Positions 1-8,474 of a stretch of 64,000 bases of DNA are shown piece after piece; within the stretch, counting starts at the first letter, position 1, and each line of letters starts with the position of its first letter. A program made the translations under genes and the position numbers. Location: assembly GCF_902859645.1 (NCBI RefSeq), contig NZ_CADIJR010000010.1, positions 62,001-126,000 of the forward strand, written 5' to 3'. Source of the stretch: Achromobacter insuavis (GTDB taxonomy: Bacteria > Pseudomonadota > Gammaproteobacteria > Burkholderiales > Burkholderiaceae_B). Below the pieces are notes generated by a model that saw nothing but the letters and a program-made list of their open reading frames with translations, was not told the DNA's origin and did not search any database.

Positions 1-827
1 TGCACCAGGACCACGGCCAGTCGCCCAAGGTCTGCCAGGGCGCCATCGATCTGGGCTTCTCCAGCGTCATGATGGACGGCTCGCTGAAGGAAGACGGCAA
101 GACCATCGCCGACTACGACTACAACGTCGACGTCACCAAGAAGGTGGTGGACGTGGCCCACAAGCTGGGCGTGACGGTCGAGGGCGAACTGGGCTGCCTG
201 GGCTCGCTCGAAACCATGGAAGGCGACAAGGAAGACGGCCACGGCGCCGACGGCAAGCTGACCATGGACCAGCTGCTGACCGATCCGGAGCAGGCCGCCG
301 ACTTCGTGCGCCGCACCCAGCTGGACGCCCTGGCCATCGCCATCGGCACCAGCCACGGCGCCTACAAGTTCACGCGCAAGCCCACCGGCGACATCCTGTC
401 GATCGCCCGCATCAAGGAAATCCACGCCCGCCTGCCCAACACCCACCTGGTGATGCACGGCAGCTCCAGCGTGCCGCAGGAACTGCTGGCCGAGATCCGT
501 GAATTCGGCGGCAACATGAAGGAAACCTACGGCGTGCCGGTCGAGGAAATCCAGGAAGCCATCAAGTACGGCGTGCGCAAGATCAATATCGACACCGATA
601 TCCGTCTGGCCATGACCGGCGCCATCCGCCGCTTCTTCGCCGAGAACCCCGAGAAGTTCGACCCGCGCGAATACCTGAAGCCGGCCCGCGCCGCCGCCAA
701 GGCGATCTGTGTGGCTCGCTACACGGAATTCGGCACCGCCGGCAACGCCAGCAAGATCAAGGCCCTGCCGCTGACCGAAATCGCCGCCCAGTACGCCGCC
801 GGCAAGCTGGCCCAGGTGGTTCAGTAA
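1..827 (+). CDS. fba: Class II fructose-bisphosphate aldolase (3' part)
   Basis: This is the C-terminal part of the metal-dependent class II aldolase that interconverts fructose-1,6-bisphosphate with dihydroxyacetone phosphate and glyceraldehyde-3-phosphate in cytoplasmic glycolysis/gluconeogenesis. The frame is open from the window edge (first full codon at base 3). It begins with HQDHG, which in this family carries the catalytic Asp and a zinc-ligand His. Further family motifs follow: [15 protein letters not shown] and VMHGSSS (metal-ligand and phosphate-binding segments), then [10 protein letters not shown]. The N-terminal part, roughly 75–80 residues, lies outside the window. The first ATG inside the window (base 69) is internal, not the start. 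A strong hairpin follows the stop. Confidence 0.96.
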   Translation, partial: HQDHGQSPKVCQGAIDLGFSSVMMDGSLKEDGKTIADYDYNVDVTKKVVDVAHKLGVTVEGELGCLGSLETMEGDKEDGHGADGKLTMDQLLTDPEQAADFVRRTQLDALAIAIGTSHGAYKFTRKPTGDILSIARIKEIHARLPNTHLVMHGSSSVPQELLAEIREFGGNMKETYGVPVEEIQEAIKYGVRKINIDTDIRLAMTGAIRRFFAENPEKFDPREYLKPARAAAKAICVARYTEFGTAGNASKIKALPLTEIAAQYAAGKLAQVVQ

Positions 828-862
828 GTGGCCGGCCGCCTCCCCCGGGAGGCGGGCAGCAA

Positions 863-897
863 AAAAGGCGGGCCCTCGCGGGCCCGCCTTTTTTTTC
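863..897. terminator. Bidirectional intrinsic terminator
   Basis: A-tract, GC-rich stem (GGCGGGCC / GGCCCGCC, loop CTCGC) and T-tract lie between the convergent fba and GFA-family genes. Both flanks carry A/T runs, so it can serve both strands. Confidence 0.9.
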
Positions 898-915
898 GTG
901 CGCGTCGCGCCCGGC

Positions 916-1371
916 TCAGGCGGGCGGGGCGTTGCGGGGGAAGTTCGGCACGGTCTTGTCGACGTGGTGCCAGGACGGCGCCGAGTCGGTCCACAGGCTG
1001 ACGCGGGTGTGGAAGGCCTCGGGGTCGTCGAGCGAGCCGGCCCGCACCACCTCGTAGGCCATGCCTTCCGAGCCGCCGAACAGCGGCGTGCCACAGTCCG
1101 CACAGAAGCTGCGCATGACGGTGTGGCCTGAATCGCCCTGGTAGCGATGCTCGCGCGCCTTGCCGCGCAGCAGGGTGACCGAGCCGGCCGGCAGGATCAG
1201 CGCGTGGGCCGGCGCGCCGCCGCTGGAATACTGGCAATCGCGGCAATGACAGGTGGCCGCCATGATGGGTTCATCGGTCACCGCGTAGCGCACCGCGCCG
1301 CATTGGCAGCCACCGGTCAGGTGGACCTGCGCGTCGGCGTGGGGCGGGCGTTTCTGGGTTGCATCCTGCAT
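916..1371 (-). CDS. GFA-family (CENP-V/GFA) zinc protein
   Basis: A 151-residue member of the glutathione-dependent formaldehyde-activating enzyme (GFA/CENP-V) family of small cytoplasmic zinc proteins. Visible ligands are Cys22 and Cys24 (CQC), Cys41, Cys43 and Cys46 (CHCRDC), and Cys90 and Cys93 (CADC), the usual seven-cysteine pattern. I chose the ATG at 1371 because GGAGGAG lies about ten bases upstream; the frame stays open for 35 further codons but these are unlike the family. The gene stands alone, convergent with fba. GFA activity is proven for few members, so the substrate is unknown here and the family call is much safer than any reaction. Confidence 0.88.
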   Translation of the reverse strand: MQDATQKRPPHADAQVHLTGGCQCGAVRYAVTDEPIMAATCHCRDCQYSSGGAPAHALILPAGSVTLLRGKAREHRYQGDSGHTVMRSFCADCGTPLFGGSEGMAYEVVRAGSLDDPEAFHTRVSLWTDSAPSWHHVDKTVPNFPRNAPPA

Positions 1372-1543
1372 ACGACTGTGTCTCCTCCAGGTGAAAAGGG
1401 GGCGCCGTGACGCGATCCGCGGTCGGCGCATATATTGGAACGCGGCCAGACTAACCCGCCGTCCGCCGCCCGGCAAGACGGGGCTATTTGCAGTAACCTA
1501 TGCGCTTTGCGCGACCCCCATTTTTGCCATAGGCCATTTTTCC

Positions 1544-2425
1544 GTGACTTCTGCTTTGCATCAATCCAGCATCAAGTCCTTGCCGCTGCTGGGCCGCGGT
1601 AAGGTCCGCGACATGTACGCGGTGGGCGACGACAAGTTGCTGATCGTCGCGTCGGACCGCATTTCGGCGTTCGACGTCATCCTCGACGATCCCATCCCCG
1701 GCAAGGGGCAGGTGCTGACCGAACTGACCGAGTTCTGGCTGCAGAAGCTGGCCCACATCCTGCCGAACCACTCCACCGGCATCAAGCCGGAAGACGTGGT
1801 GGCGCCCGATGAAGTCGACCAGGTGCGCGGCCGCGCCGTGGTGGTCAAGCGCCTCAAGCCGATCCTGGTGGAAGCGGTGGCCCGCGGCTACCTGATCGGT
1901 TCCGGCTGGAAGGACTACCAGGCCACCGGCGCCGTCTGCGGCATCAAGCTGCCCGCCGGCCTGCAGCAGGCCAGCCAGTTGCCCGAGCCGATCTTCACGC
2001 CGGCCGCCAAGGCCGAGTTCGGCATGCACGACGAAAACGTCGACTTCGCCCACGTGGTCAAGGAAGTCGGCCAGGAAATGGCCGAGCGCATCCGCGACGT
2101 CACGCTCAAGCTGTACGCCGAGGCCGCCAGGTTCGCCGCCACCAAGGGCATCATCATCGCCGACACCAAGTTCGAGTTCGGCCTGGACGACGACGGCACG
2201 CTGTACCTGATGGACGAAGTGCTGACGCCGGATTCGTCGCGCTTCTGGCCGGCCGACGGCTACCGCGTCGGCATCAGCCCGCCCTCGTTCGACAAGCAGT
2301 TCGTGCGCGACTGGCTCGAGACCCAGACCTGGGACAAGACCCCGCCCGCCCCGCGCCTGCCGCAGGACGTGCTGGAAAAGACCGCCGCGAAGTACCGCGA
2401 AGCGCTGGATCGCCTGATCGCCTGA
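1544..2425 (+). CDS. purC: SAICAR synthetase
   Basis: Phosphoribosylaminoimidazole-succinocarboxamide synthase joins CAIR and aspartate using ATP in de novo purine synthesis. From the GTG at 1544 the protein has 293 residues, the usual length of the bacterial enzyme. Family features are the nucleotide-binding start [18 protein letters not shown], the [12 protein letters not shown] segment, and KFEFG followed by [12 protein letters not shown]. The frame runs upstream to 1391, but those 51 codons lack family similarity and an A/T-rich promoter-like stretch lies just before 1544, so the GTG start is preferred. It is the first of three purine genes here (purC, then purE-purK), separated from them by the dsbB unit. 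A terminator follows. Confidence 0.95.
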   Translation: MTSALHQSSIKSLPLLGRGKVRDMYAVGDDKLLIVASDRISAFDVILDDPIPGKGQVLTELTEFWLQKLAHILPNHSTGIKPEDVVAPDEVDQVRGRAVVVKRLKPILVEAVARGYLIGSGWKDYQATGAVCGIKLPAGLQQASQLPEPIFTPAAKAEFGMHDENVDFAHVVKEVGQEMAERIRDVTLKLYAEAARFAATKGIIIADTKFEFGLDDDGTLYLMDEVLTPDSSRFWPADGYRVGISPPSFDKQFVRDWLETQTWDKTPPAPRLPQDVLEKTAAKYREALDRLIA

Positions 2426-2440
2426 TCCGCGCCCGCCTCG

Positions 2441-2474
2441 AAAAAGCCGCCCGTCCGCCGGGCGGTTTTTTTTG
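2441..2474 (+). terminator. Intrinsic terminator of purC
   Basis: AAAAA, a stem of CCGCCCG paired with CGGGCGG, then eight T residues, 15 bases after the purC stop. Confidence 0.88.
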
Positions 2475-2514
2475 TCCGCGAGGCGCCGCCGATCAGGGAA
2501 ATCCCTGCTTTTCG

Positions 2515-2538
2515 GTAAGAATTATTGCTTATTGTTAC
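2515..2538. promoter_or_regulatory. Operator-like dyad upstream of DUF5993-dsbB
   Basis: Arms GTAAGAATTA and TTATTGTTAC match at 8 of 10 positions as an inverted repeat around a TTGC spacer, in an A/T island of otherwise GC-rich DNA. A -10-like TATACT begins at 2541, directly after the right arm; I see no convincing -35. The symmetry and position suggest a repressor site, but the regulator is unknown. Confidence 0.45.
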
Positions 2539-2671
2539 GTTATACTCGCCGGCAACCTGCACCCGGAAGCCGGCGCGCCCGCGCGGCTTCCCCTCTGCCA
2601 ACTTGCCGGACGACGCGGCCCGCAGCCGCCGCCAGGGCGCCATGCCCGCCGGATGTAGAAAGGAGCTGCGC

Positions 2672-2830
2672 ATGATCATGATGTTGCCTTTCCTGACCGG
2701 CCTGATCGCCGTGTGGTTCGGCCTGCTGGGCAAGCGCCGACCCTGCGTCGCCTTCTGGCTGATCACCCTGGGGGTGTTCGCCGCGTGGTGCCAGTTCCAC
2801 ATGACCAGTCCGCTGGCGCTGTCGCTCTAG
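2672..2830 (+). CDS. DUF5993-like small membrane protein
   Basis: A 52-residue inner-membrane protein with two predicted helices (about residues 4–18 and 25–40) joined by a short basic loop GKRRP. It resembles the DUF5993 family of tiny membrane proteins, of unknown function, that accompany dsbB; the family call is from memory of the pattern. The ATG at 2672 is supported by GAAAGGAG at 2657–2664. dsbB begins ten bases after its stop and has no clear ribosome site of its own, which suggests one transcript and translational coupling. Two cysteines (in RRPCVAF and AAWCQF) sit in or near the membrane segments and could exchange electrons with DsbB, though that is speculation. Confidence 0.72.
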   Translation: MIMMLPFLTGLIAVWFGLLGKRRPCVAFWLITLGVFAAWCQFHMTSPLALSL

Positions 2831-2840
2831 GTCCGCCGCC

Positions 2841-3413
2841 ATGATCTTTTCCCGCAATCCGGCGCGCGGTTCGCGCCTGCTCAACGGCCTGGCCCTGCTG
2901 GCCGTGACGGCCATCCTGGTCATGGCCTTCGTCTGGCAATTCGCCTATGACGAAGCGCCGTGCCCGCTGTGCCTGCTGCAACGGGTGGCCTTCATGCTGG
3001 CCGGGGTGGGGCTGCTGCTGAACCTGCGGCTGGGGCCGTCGCCCATGCACTACGCCATGACCATCGCCGCCGCGCTGGGCGGCATGGTGGCGTCGGGCCG
3101 GCAGATCCTGCTGCACATCGCCCCCGGCGATCCCGGCTACGGCACGCCGTTCCTCGGCCTGCACTTCTATACCTGGGCCTTCATCGCCTTCTGCGGCCTG
3201 ATCGTGTTCTGCGTGATCATGCTGTCGGCCGACCGCAAGTGGGGCGACAACATGCTCAAGCGGCCGGTGCCGGCGCTGGGCATGCTGGTCATGGCCCTGT
3301 TTTTCATCACGGTCCTGGCCAACCTGGGCAGCACCACGCTGCAATGCGGTTTCGGGCCCTGCCCGGACAATCCCACGGGCTGTCTCTGGCTGGGATCCGG
3401 CGCCACGCCATAG
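2841..3413 (+). CDS. dsbB: DsbB-family disulfide bond formation protein
   Basis: An inner-membrane protein of 190 residues in the DsbB family, which reoxidises periplasmic thiol oxidases and passes electrons to quinone. About five hydrophobic segments are visible (roughly 14–33, 46–62, 70–86, 108–128 and 142–160). The first periplasmic loop carries the redox motif CPLC (Cys41/Cys44), followed by LLQR as in DsbB. Unlike E. coli DsbB, the second periplasmic loop (about 88–107) has no cysteine. Instead three cysteines (169, 174, 181) lie in a C-terminal tail after an extra membrane segment. It follows the small DUF5993-like gene. The partner thiol oxidase is not in the window. Confidence 0.85.
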   Translation: MIFSRNPARGSRLLNGLALLAVTAILVMAFVWQFAYDEAPCPLCLLQRVAFMLAGVGLLLNLRLGPSPMHYAMTIAAALGGMVASGRQILLHIAPGDPGYGTPFLGLHFYTWAFIAFCGLIVFCVIMLSADRKWGDNMLKRPVPALGMLVMALFFITVLANLGSTTLQCGFGPCPDNPTGCLWLGSGATP

Positions 3414-3486
3414 GCTGCCGCCGGCGCCGGGTAAAATACCGGGTTTCGCGGCCTGGCCGCAGCCTTTCAACGACTCGACACCGGTT

Positions 3487-4008
3487 ATGACAGCCAAGAC
3501 TTCCGCAGCGGCAGACGCCACCCCCGTGGTGGGCGTGATTATGGGTTCTTCCAGCGATTGGGAGGTCATGAAGCACGCGGTCACCATGCTGGAAGACTTC
3601 GGCGTGCCGCACGAGGCGCGCGTGATCTCCGCGCACCGCATGCCGCAGGACATGGCCGAATACGGCGCCGCCGCGTTTGATCGCGGCCTGCGCGGCATCA
3701 TCGCCGGCGCCGGCGGCGCGGCCCACCTGCCGGGCATGATGGCGGCCCTGACCGAAGTGCCGGTGTTCGGCGTGCCGGTGCCGTCCAAGTACCTGCGCGG
3801 CGAGGATTCGCTGCTGTCCATCGTGCAGATGCCCAAGGGCGTGCCGGTCGCCACCTTCGCCATCGGCGAGGCCGGCGCCGCCAACGCCGCGCTGCACCTG
3901 ATCGCCACGCTGGCGGGCACCGATGCCGGCCTGCACAAGAAGCTGGTGGCATTCCGCGCGCGCCAGACGCAGGCCGCGCGCGACATGAAGGTTCCGCCCG
4001 AGGCTTGA
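3487..4008 (+). CDS. purE: N5-CAIR mutase
   Basis: The class I 5-(carboxyamino)imidazole ribonucleotide mutase converts N5-CAIR to CAIR, the step after PurK in purine synthesis. The 173-residue protein shows [10 protein letters not shown] (residues 19–28, phosphate-binding), SAHRMP with the catalytic His50, and [11 protein letters not shown], all hallmarks of bacterial PurE. The first dozen residues are a variable, Ala/Thr-rich lead. The stop at 4006–4008 is six bases from the purK ATG, so the two genes are one transcriptional unit. A TAAAAT-like -10 lies near 3432, about 50 bases before the start. Confidence 0.96.
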   Translation: MTAKTSAAADATPVVGVIMGSSSDWEVMKHAVTMLEDFGVPHEARVISAHRMPQDMAEYGAAAFDRGLRGIIAGAGGAAHLPGMMAALTEVPVFGVPVPSKYLRGEDSLLSIVQMPKGVPVATFAIGEAGAANAALHLIATLAGTDAGLHKKLVAFRARQTQAARDMKVPPEA

Positions 4009-4013
4009 TCCGT

Positions 4014-5204
4014 ATGACGCAATCGACTGCTTTCACCATTGCCCCCGGCGGCTGGCTCGGCCTGCTGGGCGGCGGCCAGCTGGGCCGCATGTTCTGCCAC
4101 GCGGCGCAAAGCCTGGGCTACAAGGTCGCGGTGCTGGACCCGGCCGCCGAATGCCCGGCGGGCATGGTGGCGGACCTGCACATCCAGGCCGCCTATGACG
4201 ACGAAGACGGCCTCGCGCGCCTGGCGCAGACCTGTCAGGCCGTCACCACCGAATTCGAGAACGTGCCGGCCGACAGCCTGCGCGCGCTGGCGGCGCGCTG
4301 CCGCGTCAGCCCGGCCGCCGACGCGGTCGCCATCGTGCAGGACCGCATCGCCGAGAAGGCCTTCATCGCCAGCCAGGGCATCCCGGTCGCGCCGCACGCC
4401 GCCATCCGCAGCGAAGCCGACCTGCGCGCCGCGCCCGACAGCCTGTTCCCCGGCATCCTCAAGGTCGCGCGCCTGGGTTACGACGGCAAGGGCCAGGCCC
4501 GCATCGACACGCGCGAGGCCGCGCTGGCCGCGTTCGCCGAGTTCGGCGGCGTGGCCTGCGTGCTGGAAGCGCTGATGCCGCTGGACTACGAAATTTCGGT
4601 CGTGATCGCGCGCGGTTTCGACGGCGCCAGCGTGGTGTTCCCGGTGGCGCGCAACGTCCACCGCGACGGCATCCTGGCCGTGTCGACGGCGGCGCCGGTC
4701 AAGCTCGACGCCGCCCATGCCGAACGCCAGGCGCAGGCCACCGCGGCCGCGCAGGCCATCGCGCAGGGCCTGGGCTACCACGGCGTGCTGTGCGTGGAAT
4801 TCTTCGTGCTCAAGGACGGCAGCCTGATCGTCAACGAGATCGCGCCGCGTCCGCACAACAGCGGCCACTACACCATGGACGCCTGCCTCACCAGCCAGTT
4901 CGAGCAGCAGGCGCGCGCCATGGCCGGCCTGCCGCTGGGCGGCACCGACCTGCTGGCGCCGGCCGTGATGTTGAACATCCTGGGCGACATCTGGTATCCG
5001 TCGGCCACCGGCGACGCGCAGCGCGAGCCCGACTGGGCCGCCGCGCTGGCGGTGCCCACGGCCAAGCTGCACCTGTACGGCAAGCGCGAGGCGCGCCGCG
5101 GCCGCAAGATGGGCCACGTCACCATCGTCGCGCCGACGCTGCAACAGGCCCAGGCCGATGCGGCGCGCGTGGCCGCCGCGCTGGGCATGCAGGCGCCCGA
5201 GTAA
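4014..5204 (+). CDS. purK: N5-CAIR synthetase
   Basis: An ATP-grasp enzyme that carboxylates AIR with bicarbonate and ATP to N5-CAIR, the substrate of PurE. The 396-residue protein has the N-terminal [11 protein letters not shown] dinucleotide-fold loop, then [22 protein letters not shown] (ATP-binding lysine region), an acidic metal-binding segment ([14 protein letters not shown]), and a C-terminal [17 protein letters not shown] use the ATG at 4014, which has GAGG ten bases upstream; a TTG at 4005 overlapping the purE stop is an alternative. It is coupled to purE upstream and followed four bases later by sua5. Confidence 0.95.
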   Translation: MTQSTAFTIAPGGWLGLLGGGQLGRMFCHAAQSLGYKVAVLDPAAECPAGMVADLHIQAAYDDEDGLARLAQTCQAVTTEFENVPADSLRALAARCRVSPAADAVAIVQDRIAEKAFIASQGIPVAPHAAIRSEADLRAAPDSLFPGILKVARLGYDGKGQARIDTREAALAAFAEFGGVACVLEALMPLDYEISVVIARGFDGASVVFPVARNVHRDGILAVSTAAPVKLDAAHAERQAQATAAAQAIAQGLGYHGVLCVEFFVLKDGSLIVNEIAPRPHNSGHYTMDACLTSQFEQQARAMAGLPLGGTDLLAPAVMLNILGDIWYPSATGDAQREPDWAAALAVPTAKLHLYGKREARRGRKMGHVTIVAPTLQQAQADAARVAAALGMQAPE

Positions 5205-5208
5205 CGCC

Positions 5209-6255
5209 ATGTCTGCTCCGTTCGACTCCGCCAGCGCCGCGGACATCGCCGACGCCGCCCGGCGCCTGCTGGCCGGCGAGCTGGCCGCGTTCCCGACCGA
5301 GACCGTCTACGGCCTGGGCGCGGACGCCGAGAACCCGCGGGCGGTGGGCAAGATCTACGCCGCCAAGGGCCGGCCGTCGAACCATCCGGTGATCGTGCAC
5401 ATCGCGCCGCAGGGCGACCTGTCGTACTGGGCGGCCGACGTGCCGCCCGAGGCGCGCCTGCTGATCGACGCCTTCTGGCCCGGTCCGCTGACGCTGATCC
5501 TCAAGCGCGCGCCGCACATCGCCGACACCGTCAGCGGCGGCCAGGACAGCATCGGCATCCGCTGCCCCTCGCATCCGGTGGCGCAGGCGCTGCTGGCGGC
5601 GTTCGCGGCCGGCAAGCCGAACGGGCAGGGCGGCGTGGCCGCGCCGTCGGCCAACAAGTTCGGCCAGGTCTCGCCGACCCGCGCCGACCACGTCCGCAGC
5701 GAATTCCCCGACGAGGTCGCGGCCGGCATGCCGGTGCTGGAGGGCGGCGCCTCCGAGGTCGGCATCGAATCCACCATCCTGGACCTGTCGCGGCTGGACC
5801 GCGGCGCCGGCCCGGTGCTGCTGCGCCCCGGCCATATCAGCGCCGCGCAGATCGAGGCGGTGCTGGGCGTGCAAGTGTTCGCGCCCGACGCCGCCGCGCC
5901 GCGCGCCTCGGGCACGCTCAAGGCGCACTATGCGCCGCGCACCGCGCTGGAGCTGGCGTCCGATGCGCGCCTGCAAGCCGCGCTGCAAGGCCGCGGCCTG
6001 CCCCCGGGCAAGGTCGTGGTGGTGGCGTACACGCCGCCGCCGGCGGCCGTCGATGCGCGCATCCAGTGGCAACAGGTGCCGGCCGATCCGGCGCGTTACG
6101 CCCAGGCGCTGTACGCCTTGCTGCGCGATCTGGACGGCCAGGGCTTCGCGCGCATCATCGTGCAGGCGCCGCCGGCCGATGACGCGTGGCACGCGGTCAA
6201 CGACCGCATCGGCCGCGCCGCCGCCGCGTTCACGCTCGACACCACCGACCTGTAA
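5209..6255 (+). CDS. sua5: L-threonylcarbamoyladenylate synthase (Sua5 type)
   Basis: Makes threonylcarbamoyl-AMP from threonine, bicarbonate and ATP for the t6A37 modification of ANN-decoding tRNAs. The 348-residue protein has the YrdC domain (about 1–200; PTETVYGLGADA, KGRPSNHPVIVH, FWPGPLT, GIRCPSHPVAQ, APSANKFGQ) and a Sua5 C-terminal domain (about 210–345, starting after LRPGHIS and containing LKAHYAPRT). The extra domain sets it apart from the shorter TsaC/YrdC proteins. The ATG at 5209 lies four bases after the purK stop, so it is probably co-transcribed with purEK. The frame extends upstream into purK, but that part is not family-like. Confidence 0.93.
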   Translation: MSAPFDSASAADIADAARRLLAGELAAFPTETVYGLGADAENPRAVGKIYAAKGRPSNHPVIVHIAPQGDLSYWAADVPPEARLLIDAFWPGPLTLILKRAPHIADTVSGGQDSIGIRCPSHPVAQALLAAFAAGKPNGQGGVAAPSANKFGQVSPTRADHVRSEFPDEVAAGMPVLEGGASEVGIESTILDLSRLDRGAGPVLLRPGHISAAQIEAVLGVQVFAPDAAAPRASGTLKAHYAPRTALELASDARLQAALQGRGLPPGKVVVVAYTPPPAAVDARIQWQQVPADPARYAQALYALLRDLDGQGFARIIVQAPPADDAWHAVNDRIGRAAAAFTLDTTDL

Positions 6256-6270
6256 GGCGGGGGCGGCCGT

Positions 6271-7098
6271 TCAGGCCGCCAGGAATTCCCCGATCCTGGC
6301 CACCGCCTGGCGCATCGGCGCCAGGAATTCCCCCGTCAATCGTTCCAGCGGCACCCGCGCCGCCTTGACGCTGACGTTGACGGCGCCGCAGGCCTTGCCG
6401 CTGGCCGAGCGCACCGGCACCGAGATGGCGCGCACATTCAATTCCAGTTCCTGGTCGACCACCGCGTAGTCCTGCTCGCGGATGCGCGCCAGCTCGGCCC
6501 GCAGCCGCGCTTCGGTGGTCAGCGTGAATTCGGTGTACGGCTGCAAGTCGATGGCGGCGAAGTAGCGCGCCAGGGCCGGCTCGGACAACTGCGCCAGCAG
6601 CACCCGGCCGATCGAGGTGCAATAGGCCGGCAGCCTGCTGCCCAGTCCCATCGAGGTGGCCAGCAGGCGGTTCACTTCCGAGCGCGCCAGGTACAGCATC
6701 TCGTGCCCTTCCATGATGGCCAGCGCGCAGGTCTCGTTGACGGTGGCGCTCAGTTCCTCCAGCACCGGCTGCGCCAGCGACACGAATGGCGTGGACGAGA
6801 AGTACGCGTAGCCCAGCCCCAGGATGCGCGGCGTCAGGATGTACTGGCGGCCGTGCTGTTCGGCGATGCCCAGCAGGATCAGCGTGTGCAGGCAGCGCTG
6901 CACCACCGCGCGCGGCAGGCCGGCGCGGCGCGCCAGCTCGGCCGCGGTCTGCGGATGGCGGCGGGTGCCGAAGGCGCGGATCACGTGCAGGCCGCGCGCC
7001 AGCGTCAGCATGTAGTCCGGATCGCCGCGCAACTGGTCGGGATGGTCTTCGGGGGCGAGGGGCGCGGCGTAGCCGGGCGGGGGAAGGTTGGGCAGCAT
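6271..7098 (-). CDS. IclR-family regulator (Pca/Pob type)
   Basis: A 275-residue transcription factor with an N-terminal winged helix (about 40–95: TAAELARRAGLPRAVVQRCL) and a C-terminal IclR effector domain. The spacing and the LARGLHVIRAFG opening resemble the PcaR/PobR branch, which controls protocatechuate and beta-ketoadipate genes. Its ATG shares one base with the stop of the CoA-transferase B subunit (TGATG), so it is translated from the same mRNA as that enzyme. This arrangement suggests control of its own catabolic operon, with beta-ketoadipate or a related acid as effector; that is inferred. It converges with sua5, and a GC hairpin (6262–6280) overlaps its 3' end. Confidence 0.88.
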   Translation of the reverse strand: MLPNLPPPGYAAPLAPEDHPDQLRGDPDYMLTLARGLHVIRAFGTRRHPQTAAELARRAGLPRAVVQRCLHTLILLGIAEQHGRQYILTPRILGLGYAYFSSTPFVSLAQPVLEELSATVNETCALAIMEGHEMLYLARSEVNRLLATSMGLGSRLPAYCTSIGRVLLAQLSEPALARYFAAIDLQPYTEFTLTTEARLRAELARIREQDYAVVDQELELNVRAISVPVRSASGKACGAVNVSVKAARVPLERLTGEFLAPMRQAVARIGEFLAA

Positions 7099-7739
7099 CA
7101 GCCTGCGCGCAGCGGGGCGCCGGTGCGCGCCTGCAGCGCGGTCAGTGTCATGCCGTCGATCATATCGCGGACCCGCAGGCCGTCGGGCGTGACGTCGATC
7201 ACGGCCAGGTCGGTGTAGATGCGGTCGACCACGCCGGCGCCGGTCAGCGGATAGGTGCAGCGTTCGACGATCTTGGGCGAGCCGTCCTTGCTGTTGTGTT
7301 CCATCAGGATGTAGACGCGGCGCGCGCCCACCGCCAGGTCCATGGCGCCGCCCACGGCGGGCGCCTCGCCCGGCCTGGCGAGCGACCAGTTGGCCAGGTC
7401 GCCGTTGGCCGCGACCTGCATGCCGCCCATGACGCAGATGTCCAGGTGGCCGCCGCGCATCATGGCGAAGGAGTCGGCGTGATGGAAATAGGCGCCGCCG
7501 TCCAGCAGCGTCACCGGTTGCTTGCCGGCGTTGATCAGGTCCAGGTCGATCCGGTCTTCGGCGGGCGGCGGGCCCATGCCGAGGATGCCGTTTTCGCTGT
7601 GCAGCACGATCTCGCGGCCGGCCGGCAGTTGCGCGGCCACCAGCACCGGCATGCCGATGCCCAGGTTGACGTAGCTGCCGTCGGGAATGTCCTGCGCCAG
7701 GCGTCGCGCCATGGCTTCGCGGTTCAGGGGAGTGGGCAT
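7098..7739 (-). CDS. pcaJ: 3-oxoacid CoA-transferase subunit B (PcaJ type)
   Basis: The beta subunit (213 residues) of a succinyl-CoA:3-oxoacid CoA-transferase. It shows LHSENGILGMG with the catalytic glutamate that forms the glutamyl-CoA thioester, and GGAYFHHADSF and GGHLDICVMGG, both typical of family I transferases. With subunit A it moves CoA from succinyl-CoA to a 3-oxoacid, most likely 3-oxoadipate given the Pca/Pob-like IclR regulator. Acetoacetate (ScoB) is a fair alternative that sequence alone does not exclude. The start at 7739 has AAGGA upstream and lies ten bases from the subunit A stop. The longer open frame upstream reads through subunit A and is not used. Confidence 0.87.
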   Translation of the reverse strand: MPTPLNREAMARRLAQDIPDGSYVNLGIGMPVLVAAQLPAGREIVLHSENGILGMGPPPAEDRIDLDLINAGKQPVTLLDGGAYFHHADSFAMMRGGHLDICVMGGMQVAANGDLANWSLARPGEAPAVGGAMDLAVGARRVYILMEHNSKDGSPKIVERCTYPLTGAGVVDRIYTDLAVIDVTPDGLRVRDMIDGMTLTALQARTGAPLRAG

Positions 7740-7749
7740 GGGGATTCCT

Positions 7750-8430
7750 TCAGCTGGAGAACGCGGCGTGGGCCACCCGGGTGACGCGCTGCACGAAGAT
7801 GCCGGGCGTGACGACGGCCTCGGGCGACAGCTCGCCCAGCGCCACGCTGGCGCGCACCTGCACGATGGCGGTCTTGGCGGCCATGCACATGATGGGGCCG
7901 AAGTTGCGCGCGCTCTTGTGGTAGGTGAGGTTGCCCCAGCGGTCCGCCAGGTCGGCCTTGACCAGCGCGAAGTCGCCGTGCAACGGGGTTTCGAAGACAT
8001 GGCCGCGGCCGTCGATGATGCGGGTCTCCTTGCCGGTGGCCAGTTCGGTGCCGTAGGCCGTGGGGGTGAAGAAGCCGCCCAGGCCGGCGCCGGCGGCGCG
8101 CAGCCGTTCGGCGATGGTGCCCTGCGGCACGCATTCCAGTTCGATGGCGCCGCGCCGGTACAGGTCGTCGAAGACCCACGAATGCGATGCCTTGGGAAAC
8201 GAGCAGATCACCTTGCGCACGCGGCCGGCCTTGATCAGCGCGGCCAGGCCGGTCTCGTGGTTGCCGGCGTTGTTGCTGACCACGGTGAGTTCGCGCGCGC
8301 CCTGCTCGATCAGGGCGTGCAGCAGTTCGGTGGGCATGCCGGCGCCGCCGAAGCCGCTGACCAGCACGGTGGCGCCGTCATGGATGTCGGCCACGGCGGC
8401 CGCGGGAGTGTCGAGGAACTTGTCGATCAT
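7750..8430 (-). CDS. pcaI: 3-oxoacid CoA-transferase subunit A (PcaI type)
   Basis: The alpha subunit (226 residues) of the same cytoplasmic CoA-transferase. The glycine-rich GFGGAGMPTELLHAL (about 25–39) and VVSNNAG are the family I alpha-subunit signatures; VPQGTIAERLRAAGAG and TAYGTELATGKE follow as in PcaI/ScoA. Its gene comes before pcaJ and the IclR gene in a minus-strand operon, and a Bug binding-protein gene lies upstream in the same direction. The call as 3-oxoadipate transferase rests on context rather than on substrate residues. Confidence 0.87.
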   Translation of the reverse strand: MIDKFLDTPAAAVADIHDGATVLVSGFGGAGMPTELLHALIEQGARELTVVSNNAGNHETGLAALIKAGRVRKVICSFPKASHSWVFDDLYRRGAIELECVPQGTIAERLRAAGAGLGGFFTPTAYGTELATGKETRIIDGRGHVFETPLHGDFALVKADLADRWGNLTYHKSARNFGPIMCMAAKTAIVQVRASVALGELSPEAVVTPGIFVQRVTRVAHAAFSS

Positions 8431-8446
8431 CGTCTTGGTTTCCAGT

Positions 8447-8466
8447 GGGGCGCCGGGCGGGCGCCC
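8447..8466 (-). other. GC hairpin between Bug gene and pcaI
   Basis: GGGGCGCC and GGCGCCCC form a short perfect stem between the Bug gene stop and the pcaI start. There is no T-tract, so a weak attenuator or an mRNA-end stabiliser is more likely than a full terminator. Confidence 0.35.
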
Positions 8467-8474
8467 CGTGTTGC

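Noticed and set aside
1391-1543. Upstream extension of purC
   Set aside because: In-frame but without family similarity; the GTG at 1544 gives the normal enzyme length.
2763-5246. Long minus-strand frame opposite dsbB, purE and purK
   Set aside because: It covers three certain plus-strand genes and shows no domain.
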